Shown in pieces: positions 12,094 through 21,190 of a DNA stretch of 64,000 nucleotides. Every line of letters begins with the position of its first letter. Position 1 is the first letter of the stretch. Source of the stretch: Flocculibacter collagenilyticus (GTDB lineage Bacteria; Pseudomonadota; Gammaproteobacteria; Enterobacterales; Alteromonadaceae). Location: the NCBI RefSeq assembly GCF_016469335.1, contig NZ_CP059888.1, forward strand, positions 2,356,001 to 2,420,000, in the 5' to 3' direction. A model generated the notes under the pieces. The model made no database searches, had not been told where the DNA came from, and was given only the letters and a program-made list of their open reading frames with translations. A program made the translations under genes and the position numbers.

Positions 12094-12262
12094 TTATCTC
12101 ACTATCATTCAATTTAAAAAATAGGGTGCGGATTATACGCCATTTAATACGCCAGTTGTATGCTTTGACCATAAAATATGAAGATTGGTTTATAGCAATT
12201 TGCTATAGCGCATAATTAGCTGAAAGCTAAGTTATATAAGGGAGGGAGATTATCAAATACAA

Positions 12263-12338
12263 TGGTGGGTCATGAAGGATTTGAACCTTCGACCAATGGA
12301 TTAAAAGTCCACTGCTCTACCAGCTGAGCTAATGACCC
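12263..12338 (-). tRNA. tRNA-Lys (TTT), copy 6 in transcription order
   Basis: This is a standard 76-base tRNA including the encoded CCA: GGGTCAT acceptor stem, D-loop AGCTCAGCTGGTAGAGC, anticodon loop CTTTTAA (anticodon TTT) and T-arm with GGTTCAAATCC. It is the most promoter-distal of six identical copies. Confidence 0.98.
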
Positions 12339-12357
12339 GCAAAGGGATTGTATAAAA

Positions 12358-12433
12358 TGGTGGGTCATGAAGGATTTGAACCTTCGACCAATGGATTAAA
12401 AGTCCACTGCTCTACCAGCTGAGCTAATGACCC
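12358..12433 (-). tRNA. tRNA-Lys (TTT), copy 5
   Basis: The sequence is identical to the other five tRNA-Lys genes, with anticodon TTT and CCA encoded. A 19-base spacer separates it from the next copy downstream. Confidence 0.98.
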
Positions 12434-12452
12434 CCAATAGGGTTGTATTAAG

Positions 12453-12528
12453 TGGTGGGTCATGAAGGATTTGAACCTTCGACCAATGGATTAAAAGTCC
12501 ACTGCTCTACCAGCTGAGCTAATGACCC
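12453..12528 (-). tRNA. tRNA-Lys (TTT), copy 4
   Basis: Identical 76-base tRNA-Lys gene with anticodon TTT and encoded CCA, separated by a 19-base spacer from the next copy. Confidence 0.98.
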
Positions 12529-12568
12529 ACTTAATACAGATTTACGTTACAACATTTGACCAAAAAAT

Positions 12569-12644
12569 TGGTGGGTCATGAAGGATTTGAACCTTCGACC
12601 AATGGATTAAAAGTCCACTGCTCTACCAGCTGAGCTAATGACCC
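12569..12644 (-). tRNA. tRNA-Lys (TTT), copy 3
   Basis: Identical 76-base tRNA-Lys gene with anticodon TTT and encoded CCA. The spacer to the next copy is 40 bases and unlike the other spacers. Confidence 0.98.
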
Positions 12645-12686
12645 AAATGTTGTTTCTACTTTTTATATTGCCCACCTAAAAATAAG

Positions 12687-12762
12687 TGGTGGGTCATGAA
12701 GGATTTGAACCTTCGACCAATGGATTAAAAGTCCACTGCTCTACCAGCTGAGCTAATGACCC
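12687..12762 (-). tRNA. tRNA-Lys (TTT), copy 2
   Basis: Identical 76-base tRNA-Lys gene with anticodon TTT and encoded CCA. Confidence 0.98.
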
Positions 12763-12779
12763 AATATAAAAAATAGCGG

Positions 12780-12855
12780 TGGTGGGTCATGAAGGATTTG
12801 AACCTTCGACCAATGGATTAAAAGTCCACTGCTCTACCAGCTGAGCTAATGACCC
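12780..12855 (-). tRNA. tRNA-Lys (TTT), copy 1 (promoter-proximal)
   Basis: First gene of the six-copy array, identical in sequence to the others. A good sigma-70 promoter lies directly upstream. Confidence 0.98.
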
Positions 12856-12868
12856 ACCGCGGGCGCAT

Positions 12869-12896
12869 ATAATACTTATTTAAGAATTTAGTGCAA
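12869..12896 (-). promoter_or_regulatory. Sigma-70 promoter of the tRNA-Lys array
   Basis: On the minus strand TTGCAC (-35) is followed after 16 bases by TATTAT (-10), then a GC-rich discriminator (GCGCCCGCGG) just before the first tRNA. GC-rich discriminators are typical of stable-RNA promoters under stringent (ppGpp) control; that regulation is inferred. Confidence 0.7.
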
Positions 12897-12980
12897 CCTA
12901 AAGTTGCGATTAATTACTAATTTAAGCGTTACATGTTCAATAAACGACCTAAAGCACTTAAAGTCGTATATTAATCGTAC

Positions 12981-13730
12981 TTATCGTAATGTTTTCAAGC
13001 GAGATTGAGCCAAACCCGCAACTGTAGATTCAGGATATTCTGCGATAACTCTTTCAAAATATGCTTTGGCTTCAGCTTTTTTTCCTAGCTTTTGTGCTAC
13101 TGCACCCAACTTAAGTAATGCATCACTTCGTTTATTAGAATCTGGGTAGCCGCTAACAACACGTTCGAACTGTGTTTTCGCTTCCGCTAACTCATTCTTG
13201 TTAAATAAAAGCTGTCCTAACCAATAATGTGCATTTGGACTATAAGCCGAACTTGGGAAAGCTTTTAAGAACTGTTTAAACTCAGGAATAGCTTGATCGT
13301 AGTTACGATCTTTAAGAACTAAATTCACTGCTCGGTCGTAAGCTTCATTTTCGCTCATCGACCCCGAGTAGCCTGAACTATCAACAGTAGGTGTTTGTTG
13401 CGAAGGATAGTTAACGGTCGGTTGGCTATAAGCCGCAGATACGCGTTTATCAATTTCTTGATAAAGTTCACGTTGCCTTTCTAATAGCTGCTCTAATTTG
13501 TGCGTATGTAACTCTGTAACACCACGAACTTCATTAACCTCATCTTGAATCAAGTCAATTTGCTGTTGAAGTTGGATTTGTGCTTTATTTCTAGCAGTTA
13601 ATATACGCTCAATGGTTTCTAGTCTTTTTTCAAGGCTAGATCCCGTTGCATCAGAAACAGGAGCGGGAGCAGCCACAACAGTGGAGCTCCCGCATATTAA
13701 AGTGGCAACAATTAATACTACTTTATTCAT
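12981..13730 (-). CDS. cpoB: Tol-Pal system protein CpoB (YbgF)
   Basis: CpoB is a periplasmic protein that couples the Tol-Pal machine to peptidoglycan synthesis by PBP1B during division. The 249-residue protein has a signal peptide (about 1-20, ending at VAA). A coiled-coil segment (about 30-95) mediates trimerisation in the family, and three TPR repeats follow (about 125-245, with NAHYWLGQLLF and KLGAVAQKLGKKAEA). It is the last gene of the tol operon, 17 bases after pal. Confidence 0.94.
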   Translation of the reverse strand: MNKVVLIVATLICGSSTVVAAPAPVSDATGSSLEKRLETIERILTARNKAQIQLQQQIDLIQDEVNEVRGVTELHTHKLEQLLERQRELYQEIDKRVSAAYSQPTVNYPSQQTPTVDSSGYSGSMSENEAYDRAVNLVLKDRNYDQAIPEFKQFLKAFPSSAYSPNAHYWLGQLLFNKNELAEAKTQFERVVSGYPDSNKRSDALLKLGAVAQKLGKKAEAKAYFERVIAEYPESTVAGLAQSRLKTLR

Positions 13731-13747
13731 ATGTAATATTTATTCTA

Positions 13748-14299
13748 TTAGTAAACTAATACAGCACGGCGATTTTTTGCAAATGCAGCTTCGCTACGGC
13801 TCTTATCTAAAGGCTTCTCTTCGCCATAACTAACAATCGAGATTTGGCTATTCATTACGCCTAAGTTTTGTAAGTACTGAGAAACCGCTTTAGCACGACG
13901 CTCACCTAAAGCAATGTTGTATTCTGGCGTACCACGCTCGTCTGCATGACCTTCGATTAACACCTTAACACTGTCGTTCTTTACCAAGAAGTCAGCGTGT
14001 GCTTGAAGTAACTCAGCAAATTCGCCACTTACCGTTGCTTTATCAAAGTCAAAGTAAACAATGTGCTCTCTGCGAAGTTGTTCAAACTTTTTACGCATTT
14101 CTTCTTCAGGTGTTGCTGTACGTTCTATTACAGCAACTTCTGTTGTATTTTGCTCATTTTCAACAGTTGAAGTTTGCTGTGATGAAGTACTCGTACTTGC
14201 TCCTTCGCCAGCAGACGTAGAGCTTGTAGAACCACATGCAGTAATTGCAAGAACGGGAAGTGCGACCAATAGCCCTTTAAAGATCTTGTTTAGGTGCAT
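13748..14299 (-). CDS. pal: Peptidoglycan-associated lipoprotein Pal
   Basis: Pal anchors the outer membrane to peptidoglycan and binds TolB. The 183-residue precursor has a lipoprotein signal with lipobox (LAITAC; lipidated Cys near residue 22), a Ser/Thr-rich linker and an OmpA-like domain. That domain contains [10 protein letters not shown], the [13 protein letters not shown] peptidoglycan-binding loop and GERRAKAV. It lies between tolB and cpoB in the tol operon. Confidence 0.96.
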   Translation of the reverse strand: MHLNKIFKGLLVALPVLAITACGSTSSTSAGEGASTSTSSQQTSTVENEQNTTEVAVIERTATPEEEMRKKFEQLRREHIVYFDFDKATVSGEFAELLQAHADFLVKNDSVKVLIEGHADERGTPEYNIALGERRAKAVSQYLQNLGVMNSQISIVSYGEEKPLDKSRSEAAFAKNRRAVLVY

Positions 14300-14346
14300 T
14301 CTTCGGTTTCCTTATTTTTCTTAACTCAAAATTATGAATGAATTTA

Positions 14347-15684
14347 TTATAAAAATGGCGACCATGCAGGCGACTTAACTTGCCCGTTAGCAGCTGGCAA
14401 CCTTGCCTTAAAACGACCATCCATCGATACCAATGCTAAAACCTGTTTGCCATGATGTAATGTACTGTAAATAATCATTGAACCATTAGGCGCGATGCTT
14501 GGTGATTCATCTAAGCGTGTTTTCGTCAGTACTTGAAACACATTAGAATTAAATTCTTTTTTAGCAATGTGGTAATTACCACGCGTACGATTAACCATAA
14601 CGAGCTGATTTCCATCAGGTGTAATTGCACCACCTAGGTTCATATCTCCGTCAAAAGTTAAACGTTTTATTTTACCATTACTTAAATTTACGCTATATAA
14701 CTGAGGTTTACCACCCCGCTCGGAACTAAAAACCAATCTTTTGCCGTCTGGAGACCAACTTGGCTCTGTATCAATAGAGCGATGACGTGTAATTCGTCTT
14801 AATTTGCCATTAATCAGATCTTTAACGTAAATTTCTGGATTCCCGTCTTTCGATAAAACAAGCGCCATTTTCTTCCCATCAGGAGACCAGTTAGGCGCCC
14901 CATTTATTCCCGGATATGACGTAATAACTTCACGAGAGCCTGAATAAATGTCTTGCATAATAACTTGTGCTTGTCGCTTTTCGAACGTGACATAAGCCAG
15001 TTTAGTGCCGTCAGGCGACCATGAAGGTGACATTAACGGCTCTTTAGAACGCAATAAAACTTGTTCGTTTTCACCGTCATAGTCTGCAACAACCAGTTGA
15101 TAAGGATAGGAATCGTTATCTCGTACAATAACGTACGCTATACGCGTTAAGAATGCGCCACGCTCACCCGTCAGCTTTTCATATACAACATCACTAATGC
15201 GATGACCATATTGTCTAAATTGCTGGCTAGAGATCACCGTTTGACGACTATCAAGTACATGGTCTTCACTTTGAATAAGTTCACCACCACTTAACATTTG
15301 CGCCTGACCACCGGTAATTTGGCCTCTGATCACATCAATAACTTCGTAAGATACTAAATAGCGATCTAATGAATATTCTTTAATAGTACCAACTACGATT
15401 GCCTCTACACCTTCAGATGCCCACATAGAGTAGTCAACTTCACTGTCTGTAGCTGGGAATTGCGGCATACTGATTTCAGAGACAGGGTTAAACTTGCCAC
15501 TTCTTCTTAAATCAGCCGCTATTACGTCAGTTATACGCTGCGGCGCATTTCCTTTCCCTTCATATTTAAATGGCACAATTGCGATGGGTCTTGCCGTATC
15601 AATGCCTTCTGTAATTACTATTTCTAACGTGGCATTTGCCACATTAGACAGTATTAATGCACAGAATAAAAAAAGTTGTTTCAT
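14347..15684 (-). CDS. tolB: Tol-Pal system protein TolB
   Basis: TolB is the periplasmic beta-propeller that shuttles between Pal and TolA. The 445-residue precursor has a signal peptide (about 1-18, NVANA cleavage), an N-terminal alpha/beta domain ([10 protein letters not shown]...), and repeated propeller blades marked by [27 protein letters not shown] and [14 protein letters not shown]. The length is normal. It sits 18 bases after tolA. Confidence 0.96.
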   Translation of the reverse strand: MKQLFLFCALILSNVANATLEIVITEGIDTARPIAIVPFKYEGKGNAPQRITDVIAADLRRSGKFNPVSEISMPQFPATDSEVDYSMWASEGVEAIVVGTIKEYSLDRYLVSYEVIDVIRGQITGGQAQMLSGGELIQSEDHVLDSRQTVISSQQFRQYGHRISDVVYEKLTGERGAFLTRIAYVIVRDNDSYPYQLVVADYDGENEQVLLRSKEPLMSPSWSPDGTKLAYVTFEKRQAQVIMQDIYSGSREVITSYPGINGAPNWSPDGKKMALVLSKDGNPEIYVKDLINGKLRRITRHRSIDTEPSWSPDGKRLVFSSERGGKPQLYSVNLSNGKIKRLTFDGDMNLGGAITPDGNQLVMVNRTRGNYHIAKKEFNSNVFQVLTKTRLDESPSIAPNGSMIIYSTLHHGKQVLALVSMDGRFKARLPAANGQVKSPAWSPFL

Positions 15685-15702
15685 AAGTACCTATACCAAT
15701 TA

Positions 15703-16617
15703 TTAAAATTCAGGTTCAAACGTTAAGTTAATATCTTTTAGCTCGTTATATATATCAGCATCTTTAGATACAGGCAAAGTTTCTGCTTTATAAATTGCGC
15801 GTTGTGCTGCATCACAAGTGATACGATCACCACTTAATATTTTTACTTGTGTAACCAATCCATTAAACGCAAGTTTGATATTTAAACGACACTGCTTTCC
15901 TTTCATTGACTCATCAATGATTAGATTTTGCTGTATACGCTGCGTGATTAACGCTCGATACTTAGCTAACTCTGACATTACTTGGCTACGTCTTGCAGCA
16001 CGTCGTTCCGCCTGCTCTTTAGCTAGCTGCTCCGCCATTAACTTTTCTTGCGCTGCGCGCTCTTTTGCTTCACGTTCTTTACGCTCTCGTTCAACTTTCG
16101 CTTTACGTGCCCTTTCTTTTTCTAAACGCAACTTCTCAGCCGCTGCTTTAGCTTCTTTTTCGGCACGCTGTTTTTCTAACTCTTTCTGCTTTCTTTGCTT
16201 TTCAAGCTTATCGGCTTTTGCTTTTTCTTGTTGCTGTTTCTTTTTCGCTTTTTCAGCTGCTTCTTCTGCGCGTTTACGTTCAGCTTGTTTTTTCTGTTTT
16301 ACTTTTTCAAGATCAGAAATTGACTTTTCTTGTTGCTGTCGCTGTTGTTGTGCGCGTTTAGCGCGTTCTTCTAAATCCTTAACCCGTTGTTCTTCTTTTC
16401 TTCGCGCAGCGTCTTTTTGTGCTTTAACTTTTTTAATTTGAGACTCAAGTGCGGCTTGATCAATCGTCACCGCCTCTATTACAGGCGCTTGCTTAGCTTG
16501 TTTGGGTTTTTCATGTGTTGAAAAGTCAACACTTACAAGAAGTAGAACACCAATTGCAATATGTAAAGCAATTGATTTAATTGAGGGTAAAGTGTAAGTC
16601 GTATTTTTCACTAACAT
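15703..16617 (-). CDS. tolA: Tol-Pal system protein TolA
   Basis: TolA spans the periplasm and transmits TolQ/R energy to TolB-Pal. The 304-residue protein has one membrane segment (about 15-32) and a very long Lys/Glu/Arg/Ala-rich helix (about 50-215). The C-terminal domain has two cysteines (KGKQCRLNIKLAFNGLV ... ITCDAAQRAI) that could form the family disulfide. Its ATG overlaps the tolR stop by one base (TAATG), so the two are translationally coupled. Confidence 0.94.
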   Translation of the reverse strand: MLVKNTTYTLPSIKSIALHIAIGVLLLVSVDFSTHEKPKQAKQAPVIEAVTIDQAALESQIKKVKAQKDAARRKEEQRVKDLEERAKRAQQQRQQQEKSISDLEKVKQKKQAERKRAEEAAEKAKKKQQQEKAKADKLEKQRKQKELEKQRAEKEAKAAAEKLRLEKERARKAKVERERKEREAKERAAQEKLMAEQLAKEQAERRAARRSQVMSELAKYRALITQRIQQNLIIDESMKGKQCRLNIKLAFNGLVTQVKILSGDRITCDAAQRAIYKAETLPVSKDADIYNELKDINLTFEPEF

Positions 16618-17039
16618 TATTCTTCTGTAGAGTCTGTCATTAAACCAACTGACGGAACACCAGCGTTTTGCAGCAACACCATAAGTTGAACTACTTTGTC
16701 GTATGGTACCGCTCTATCACCTTTTACAATAACAGGAGTTTCAGGTTCAACTTCAAGGTTGGCTCTCACCAAAACCGCCAACTCACTTGGTTGTAACACT
16801 TGATCTTTATTATCCCCAACTGATAAGAAGTATTCACCCTGCGCATTCACAGATGCTATTAGTGGCGGTTTAGAATCTTCTGAAAGTGGTTCGGCGGTTG
16901 CCTGTGGCAGATCAACTTTTACTCCTTGAGTTATGAGTGGAGCGGTCACCATAAAAATTATCAGTAATACCAGCATTACATCAATATACGGTACGACATT
17001 GATCTCTGATACTGGCCTACGCCTTTTACGTTGATACAT
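16617..17039 (-). CDS. tolR: Tol-Pal system protein TolR
   Basis: TolR is the ExbD-type component of the proton channel that powers Tol-Pal. The 140-residue protein has one membrane helix (about 19-40) with the conserved NVVPYIDVMLVLLIIFMV stretch, where the Asp near residue 21 is the proton-carrying residue. A periplasmic ExbD/TolR domain follows. It is two bases from tolQ and overlaps tolA by one base. Confidence 0.95.
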   Translation of the reverse strand: MYQRKRRRPVSEINVVPYIDVMLVLLIIFMVTAPLITQGVKVDLPQATAEPLSEDSKPPLIASVNAQGEYFLSVGDNKDQVLQPSELAVLVRANLEVEPETPVIVKGDRAVPYDKVVQLMVLLQNAGVPSVGLMTDSTEE

Positions 17040-17041
17040 GA

Positions 17042-17731
17042 CTATACGCCTTCGTTACCAGATTTAAGCGTAACTTGGCGGTGTAATATATTTGAGAACT
17101 CTTCCATAAAGTTGCCATAGCTAGCTTCTATAATTTCAACTTTATGAGAGAAGCGGTTATATGCAATAACAGCTGGAATAGCTGCAAATAACCCCATAGC
17201 AGTTGCAATAAGCGCTTCTGCAATGCCTGGCGCGACCATCGCAAGCGTGGCCTGTTGTACCGAGCCTAAAGCAATAAAGGAGTTCATAATACCCCAAACC
17301 GTACCAAATAACCCAACATACGGACTAATAGAACCTACAGTTGCCAAAAAAGGTAAATGTGTTTCAAGTTTTTCTATCTCTCTCGATAAGGCAACTCGCA
17401 TTGCACGGTGGGTGCCATCAAGTGTGGCCAAACTAAGTTGGGTTTTGCGGCTTCTCGCAAACTCTTTAAAGCCAGATTTGAATAAGTGCTCTAATCCATC
17501 ATTAGAATTAGTGCGTGCCGAAACTTCATTATAAAGCTTCGCAATATCGATGCCTGACCAAAATTTATCTTCAAATTTTCTGGCGTTTTCTTCAGCTTCT
17601 TTTAGCGCTTTACTACGCTGAAAAATCATTGCCCATGATGCAACGGAAACACCCAATAAGCTTAACATAACAAGTTTTACAAGCAGACTTGCTTGCATAA
17701 ATAAATCTAAAAACGATAATTCAGCTGACAC
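17042..17731 (-). CDS. tolQ: Tol-Pal system protein TolQ
   Basis: TolQ is the ExbB/MotA-like proton-channel subunit. The 229-residue protein has three membrane segments (about 13-33, 130-155 and 168-192). The conserved motifs are [20 protein letters not shown] and [20 protein letters not shown]. It starts at a GTG (17731) inside the end of ybgC, overlapping that gene by 11 bases, so translation is probably coupled. Confidence 0.95.
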   Translation of the reverse strand: MSAELSFLDLFMQASLLVKLVMLSLLGVSVASWAMIFQRSKALKEAEENARKFEDKFWSGIDIAKLYNEVSARTNSNDGLEHLFKSGFKEFARSRKTQLSLATLDGTHRAMRVALSREIEKLETHLPFLATVGSISPYVGLFGTVWGIMNSFIALGSVQQATLAMVAPGIAEALIATAMGLFAAIPAVIAYNRFSHKVEIIEASYGNFMEEFSNILHRQVTLKSGNEGV

Positions 17732-18122
17732 TTTTTAACACCTCTAATATCTGCTTTGGAATAGCAAGGGGTTTCATTTTATATAAATCGACGCAAGCAA
17801 CTTTAAACTTTGCACTATTAATAAGAAGTCCATCTTGATTATGAATTTGTTGCTTAAACACTATAGATACTGACTTAACACTTTCTGTTTCACAAGAAAC
17901 GATGATTTCATCATTAAACTTAGCAGGCAGTTTGTTATCTACTTCAACATGTTTAACAACAAAGCCTATATTCTGCGCCAATAAGCCATCCTGTTCAATG
18001 CCTAAATCCCTTAACCACTCTGTTCTGGCACGTTCATAAAACTTTAAATAATTAGCGTAATAAACAATGCCACCTGCATCTGTATCTTCATAATAAATAC
18101 GAATAGGGATACTAAAGCGCAT
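17721..18122 (-). CDS. ybgC: Tol-associated acyl-CoA thioesterase YbgC
   Basis: A 133-residue hot-dog-fold thioesterase of the 4-hydroxybenzoyl-CoA type. The active-site segment [20 protein letters not shown] contains the family Asp at about residue 14. It is the first gene of the tol-pal operon, as in most proteobacteria, and may act on acyl-CoA or acyl-ACP in phospholipid metabolism. Confidence 0.93.
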   Translation of the reverse strand: MRFSIPIRIYYEDTDAGGIVYYANYLKFYERARTEWLRDLGIEQDGLLAQNIGFVVKHVEVDNKLPAKFNDEIIVSCETESVKSVSIVFKQQIHNQDGLLINSAKFKVACVDLYKMKPLAIPKQILEVLKSVS

Positions 18123-18480
18123 TAACCACCCAATTTAATAGTGTTCTTGTTATTTTCTATAATGATAGGTTCGCAAACCTTATATTTCAATGCCTCAGTC
18201 ATATTTAACTTACAATTAAAGAATAAAATAGAGTCTAATAAATATTTTTTGGTATTGAAAAATAAAACTTGTAACTAAATATGCAGATAAACATGCATAA
18301 AGCACCACATTAACAATCCGATCTAATGATTAAACTAATGTGTTTGCATTTTATAAAAAATAGCAAACAAATGAAAAATAAAGAGTTATTTATATTTAAT
18401 CTTCAATTAAAACTCACTTATAGGAACGGAATACATATTTACCATTATTAAAACTAATGTGAATATCTAATTTTTCTTGT
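18123..18480. other. AT-rich intergenic region upstream of the tol operon
   Basis: No open frame of note was found here. The stretch presumably contains the minus-strand promoter of the ybgC-tol operon, but I could not single out one convincing -35/-10 pair. Confidence 0.5.
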
Positions 18481-18509
18481 TTGAAGGTAACCATGTTTAT
18501 CACTATTAT
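18481..18509 (+). promoter_or_regulatory. Sigma-70 promoter of a candidate small RNA
   Basis: TTGAAG (18481-18486) and TATTAT (18504-18509) are separated by exactly 17 bases, close to the sigma-70 consensus. It points along the plus strand, while both neighbouring genes run on the minus strand. Expected transcription start is about 18516. Confidence 0.6.
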
Positions 18510-18515
18510 AGCGTC

Positions 18516-18677
18516 CGTATTCAGAGCTAGCGCAAACTTAGTTATTTAGTGATGATTTAACTGATATAGCAGAATACCCAAGAAATTGTCTTAATCCCAC
18601 AGTTTCTTTAGTTCCCTGGATTTAACTTCCTTCCTTCAACTTGTTGTTGAACCCGTCAATTTGACGGGTTTTTTTTT
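18516..18677 (+). ncRNA. Candidate small RNA between ybgC and ruvB
   Basis: A region of about 160 bases lies between a good plus-strand promoter (18481-18509) and a strong intrinsic terminator (18650-18677). It carries no convincing open reading frame. It contains a hairpin (AAGAAATTGT pairing with ACAGTTTCTT, about 18580-18608) and then a pyrimidine-rich stretch (CTTCCTTCCTTC, about 18626-18637) that could pair with ribosome-binding sites. This layout, with a stem, a single-stranded CU-rich region and a terminator with a 9-T tail, is that of an Hfq-dependent sRNA. I do not recognise it as a named RNA. Confidence 0.5.
18650..18677 (+). terminator. Strong intrinsic terminator, plus strand
   Basis: AACCCGTCA pairs with TGACGGGTT around a three-base loop, followed by nine T (the last two stem bases included). 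No plus-strand gene precedes it other than the candidate small RNA. Confidence 0.85.
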
Positions 18678-18764
18678 ATCTAAAATTTATTGCAACTCGT
18701 TTAGGCACAAAACCCCCACACCTACTAAGCATGAGTGTTTGACTGTTATTAATACAGAAATATG

Positions 18765-19769
18765 TTATTCGTCGTGGCTAAAGCCTAAGTGTTGAAATGC
18801 GCGTTGCGTGGCAACTCTCCCGCGCGGCGTTCTTTGAATAAACCCTTGCTGAATTAAAAACGGTTCAATGACATCTTCAATAGTATCTTTTTCTTCCCCT
18901 ATTGCAGCCGCAAGGTTTTCTAACCCTACGGGACCACCTGTAAATTTTTCAATAATGGCCAACAAAAGCTTTTTGTCCATGTAGTCGAAACCCTCTTCAT
19001 CTACATCAACCATAGCCAATGCTTTGTCTGCTATTTCTTTATCAACGTTGCCATTCGCTTTAACTTCTGCATAATCCCTTACTCTACGAAGCAAGCGATT
19101 CGCTATCCTAGGTGTGCCGCGAGAACGTTTAGCAATCTCAAATGCGCCTTCTTTATTCAATGCCAAATTTAAATAATGCGCAGAGCGCTCTACAATATCC
19201 GCTAAATCTAGGTTGTTATAAAACTCTAAGCGTTGAACGATACCAAATCGGTCGCGTAGCGGTGACGTTAACGCACCTGCTCTGGTTGTTGCACCAATAA
19301 GCGTAAATGGCGGCAAATCTAATTTAATAGAACGCGCTGCTGGCCCTTCACCAATCATAATATCTAGTTGATAGTCTTCCATAGCTGGGTATAGCACTTC
19401 TTCAACAACAGGGCTTAAGCGGTGAATTTCATCTATAAACAGTACATCATTGGGTTCTAAGTTTGTGAGTAACGCGGCCAAGTCGCCTGCTTTTTCCAAT
19501 ACTGGGCCTGACGTCGTTTTAATATTGACACCCATTTCATTCGCAACAATATTTGCTAATGTGGTTTTCCCCAGTCCTGGTGGACCAAATATAAGCAAAT
19601 GATCAAGCGGTTCACTCCGTTTGCGCGCCGCTTCAATAAAAATCGCCATTTGCTCTTTTACATGATCTTGACCTTTATAGTCGGCTAACGATTTAGGGCG
19701 TATGGCGCGATCAATTGACTCATCTTCAAAGTCAGCAGAAGGTTGTAATAATCGGTCAGCATCTATCAT
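18765..19769 (-). CDS. ruvB: Holliday junction helicase motor RuvB
   Basis: RuvB is the hexameric AAA+ motor for branch migration with RuvA. The 334-residue protein has Walker A (GPPGLGKTT, about residue 62), Walker B (LFIDEIHRL), sensor I ([10 protein letters not shown]), an arginine-finger region (SPLRDRFG) and the C-terminal winged helix ([11 protein letters not shown]). It starts 12 bases after ruvA, as part of a ruvC-ruvA-ruvB run. Confidence 0.97.
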   Translation of the reverse strand: MIDADRLLQPSADFEDESIDRAIRPKSLADYKGQDHVKEQMAIFIEAARKRSEPLDHLLIFGPPGLGKTTLANIVANEMGVNIKTTSGPVLEKAGDLAALLTNLEPNDVLFIDEIHRLSPVVEEVLYPAMEDYQLDIMIGEGPAARSIKLDLPPFTLIGATTRAGALTSPLRDRFGIVQRLEFYNNLDLADIVERSAHYLNLALNKEGAFEIAKRSRGTPRIANRLLRRVRDYAEVKANGNVDKEIADKALAMVDVDEEGFDYMDKKLLLAIIEKFTGGPVGLENLAAAIGEEKDTIEDVIEPFLIQQGFIQRTPRGRVATQRAFQHLGFSHDE

Positions 19770-19781
19770 AAATTATTTACC

Positions 19782-20405
19782 TTAAAGCATGCTTTTTAAC
19801 GCAAGCTTGATTGTTTCTTCACTATTCATGCTTTCTTTGTAAACAGCTTTAACAGCCTTTTGCGCTTGGCTTTGTGTGTAACCAAGTGATACCAGTGCAC
19901 TCATTGCATCGTCTGAAGGATCGTCTTTAATAACGAACGTTGATTCTATTTGCATTGTGCCAGATATCTTATTACTGGTATCTGCAGATATATCAACGCC
20001 CCAATCTTTAATACGGTCGCGCATTTCAATAATGAGTCGTTCCGCTGTTTTTTTGCCTATACCTGGCAATTTCACAAGCGCTGTTGAGTCGTCATGTTGA
20101 ACACATTGTACGAATTGTTCAGCCGACATTCCGGAAAGAATTGCCAATCCTAACTTTGGCCCTACCCCGTTGGCTTTTATGAGTAAACGAAACAAATGTC
20201 GTTCCGTTTTATTAATAAACCCGTACAAAAGCTGAGCGTCTTCTCTAACCACAAAGTGTGTGTAAATAACAGCTTCTTGATCAACGTCTGGAAGTTGATA
20301 GAAGTTAGTCATTGGCATTTGTATTTCATACCCAACACCTGCAGCCTCTATTAATACTTCAGGCGCCTGCTTTTCTATCACTATTCCTCGAATTCTTCCG
20401 ATCAT
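19782..20405 (-). CDS. ruvA: Holliday junction binding protein RuvA
   Basis: The 207-residue protein has an N-terminal OB fold ([20 protein letters not shown]). Tandem helix-hairpin-helix motifs ([19 protein letters not shown] and [19 protein letters not shown]) bind the junction. The C-terminal domain contacts RuvB ([20 protein letters not shown]). It lies 66 bases after ruvC. Confidence 0.97.
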   Translation of the reverse strand: MIGRIRGIVIEKQAPEVLIEAAGVGYEIQMPMTNFYQLPDVDQEAVIYTHFVVREDAQLLYGFINKTERHLFRLLIKANGVGPKLGLAILSGMSAEQFVQCVQHDDSTALVKLPGIGKKTAERLIIEMRDRIKDWGVDISADTSNKISGTMQIESTFVIKDDPSDDAMSALVSLGYTQSQAQKAVKAVYKESMNSEETIKLALKSML

Positions 20406-20471
20406 TTACACTGTACTCTTAATTTTTATTTTTGAATAAGTCTGAAAAAACGGTAATCTCTGTTGCAATTT

Positions 20472-20990
20472 TTAACGCAACCGCCCACGTACCGTTTTCT
20501 TTGCTTTGCCCGCCATTGTAAGCAAACTTTGTTGTGTATTACCATGGCACATTGCAACTGCTAACGCATCAGCCGCGTCAGCTTGCGGTTTAGCAGGTAA
20601 TTTTAAAATAGCTTGTACCATGTGTTGAACCTGTGATTTATCTGCCGCGCCTGTACCAACAACAGACTGTTTTATTTGTCGTGCAGAATATTCTGAAACA
20701 GGAAGGTTGCGCTGTGTTGCGGCCACTATCGCAGCCCCTCTGGCTTGCCCCAGTTTTAACGCAGAGTCGGGATTGTGGGCAAGAAATACTTGCTCAATGG
20801 CAAATGTTTGAGGTTTAAACTGAGAAATAATTTCACTGACGCCATTGAAGATGATGTTTAATCGATCAGCCAGCTCACCATCCGTTAAACGAATACAGCC
20901 ACTGCCTAAATATTCAAAACGATGTCCCACCTGCTTTATTACGCCATAGCCTGTAATGCGAGAGCCGGGATCAATACCTAAAATGACAAT
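20472..20990 (-). CDS. ruvC: Holliday junction resolvase RuvC (start uncertain, possible ATT)
   Basis: RuvC is the endonuclease that resolves junctions held by RuvAB. The catalytic acidic residues are visible in [18 protein letters not shown] and [10 protein letters not shown]. The family normally begins only a few residues before the LGIDPG motif, but no ATG, GTG or TTG lies there. A GAGGAA ribosome site is followed six bases later by ATT at 20990-20988, giving (M)VILGIDPG and 172 residues, the usual length. The frame stays open to a GTG at 21074 and an ATG at 21065, which would add 25-28 unusual residues. AUU starts are rare but known (infC). Confidence 0.88.
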   Translation of the reverse strand: MVILGIDPGSRITGYGVIKQVGHRFEYLGSGCIRLTDGELADRLNIIFNGVSEIISQFKPQTFAIEQVFLAHNPDSALKLGQARGAAIVAATQRNLPVSEYSARQIKQSVVGTGAADKSQVQHMVQAILKLPAKPQADAADALAVAMCHGNTQQSLLTMAGKAKKTVRGRLR

Positions 20991-21140
20991 AAGAATTTCC
21001 TCAATTGAAACGTGTGATTGGGTAGTTATAAATTTCAACAAACTTGGCGGTGTATGGCAAGGCATGTATGGCACTAATTGAATAAGGCATAAATACTAAG
21101 CCCGGGGTTCAGTAGTGCCACTGCTTTAGAAGTTATAACT

Positions 21141-21178
21141 TAAGGGGTATTGCGACTAACAAGTCACAATACCCCTAA
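21141..21178 (-). terminator. Long hairpin between aspS and ruvC
   Basis: A 17-base stem with two mismatches (TAAGGGGTATTGCGACT / AGTCACAATACCCCTAA) and a four-base loop begins 13 bases after the aspS stop on the minus strand. No clear T run follows, so termination is likely but not certain; it may instead protect the aspS mRNA end. Confidence 0.5.
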
Positions 21179-21190
21179 GGTAGGTTCGCT

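Noticed and set aside
12263-12855. CRISPR-like array of 76-base repeats with short spacers
   Set aside because: Each repeat folds as tRNA-Lys with an encoded CCA and TTT anticodon; spacers vary in length and there are no cas genes.
15818-16441. 207-residue plus-strand frame opposite tolA
   Set aside because: It is the antisense shadow of the Lys/Glu/Ala-rich tolA coiled coil; its Ser/Cys/Phe/Ala-rich composition is what the complement of that repeat would give.
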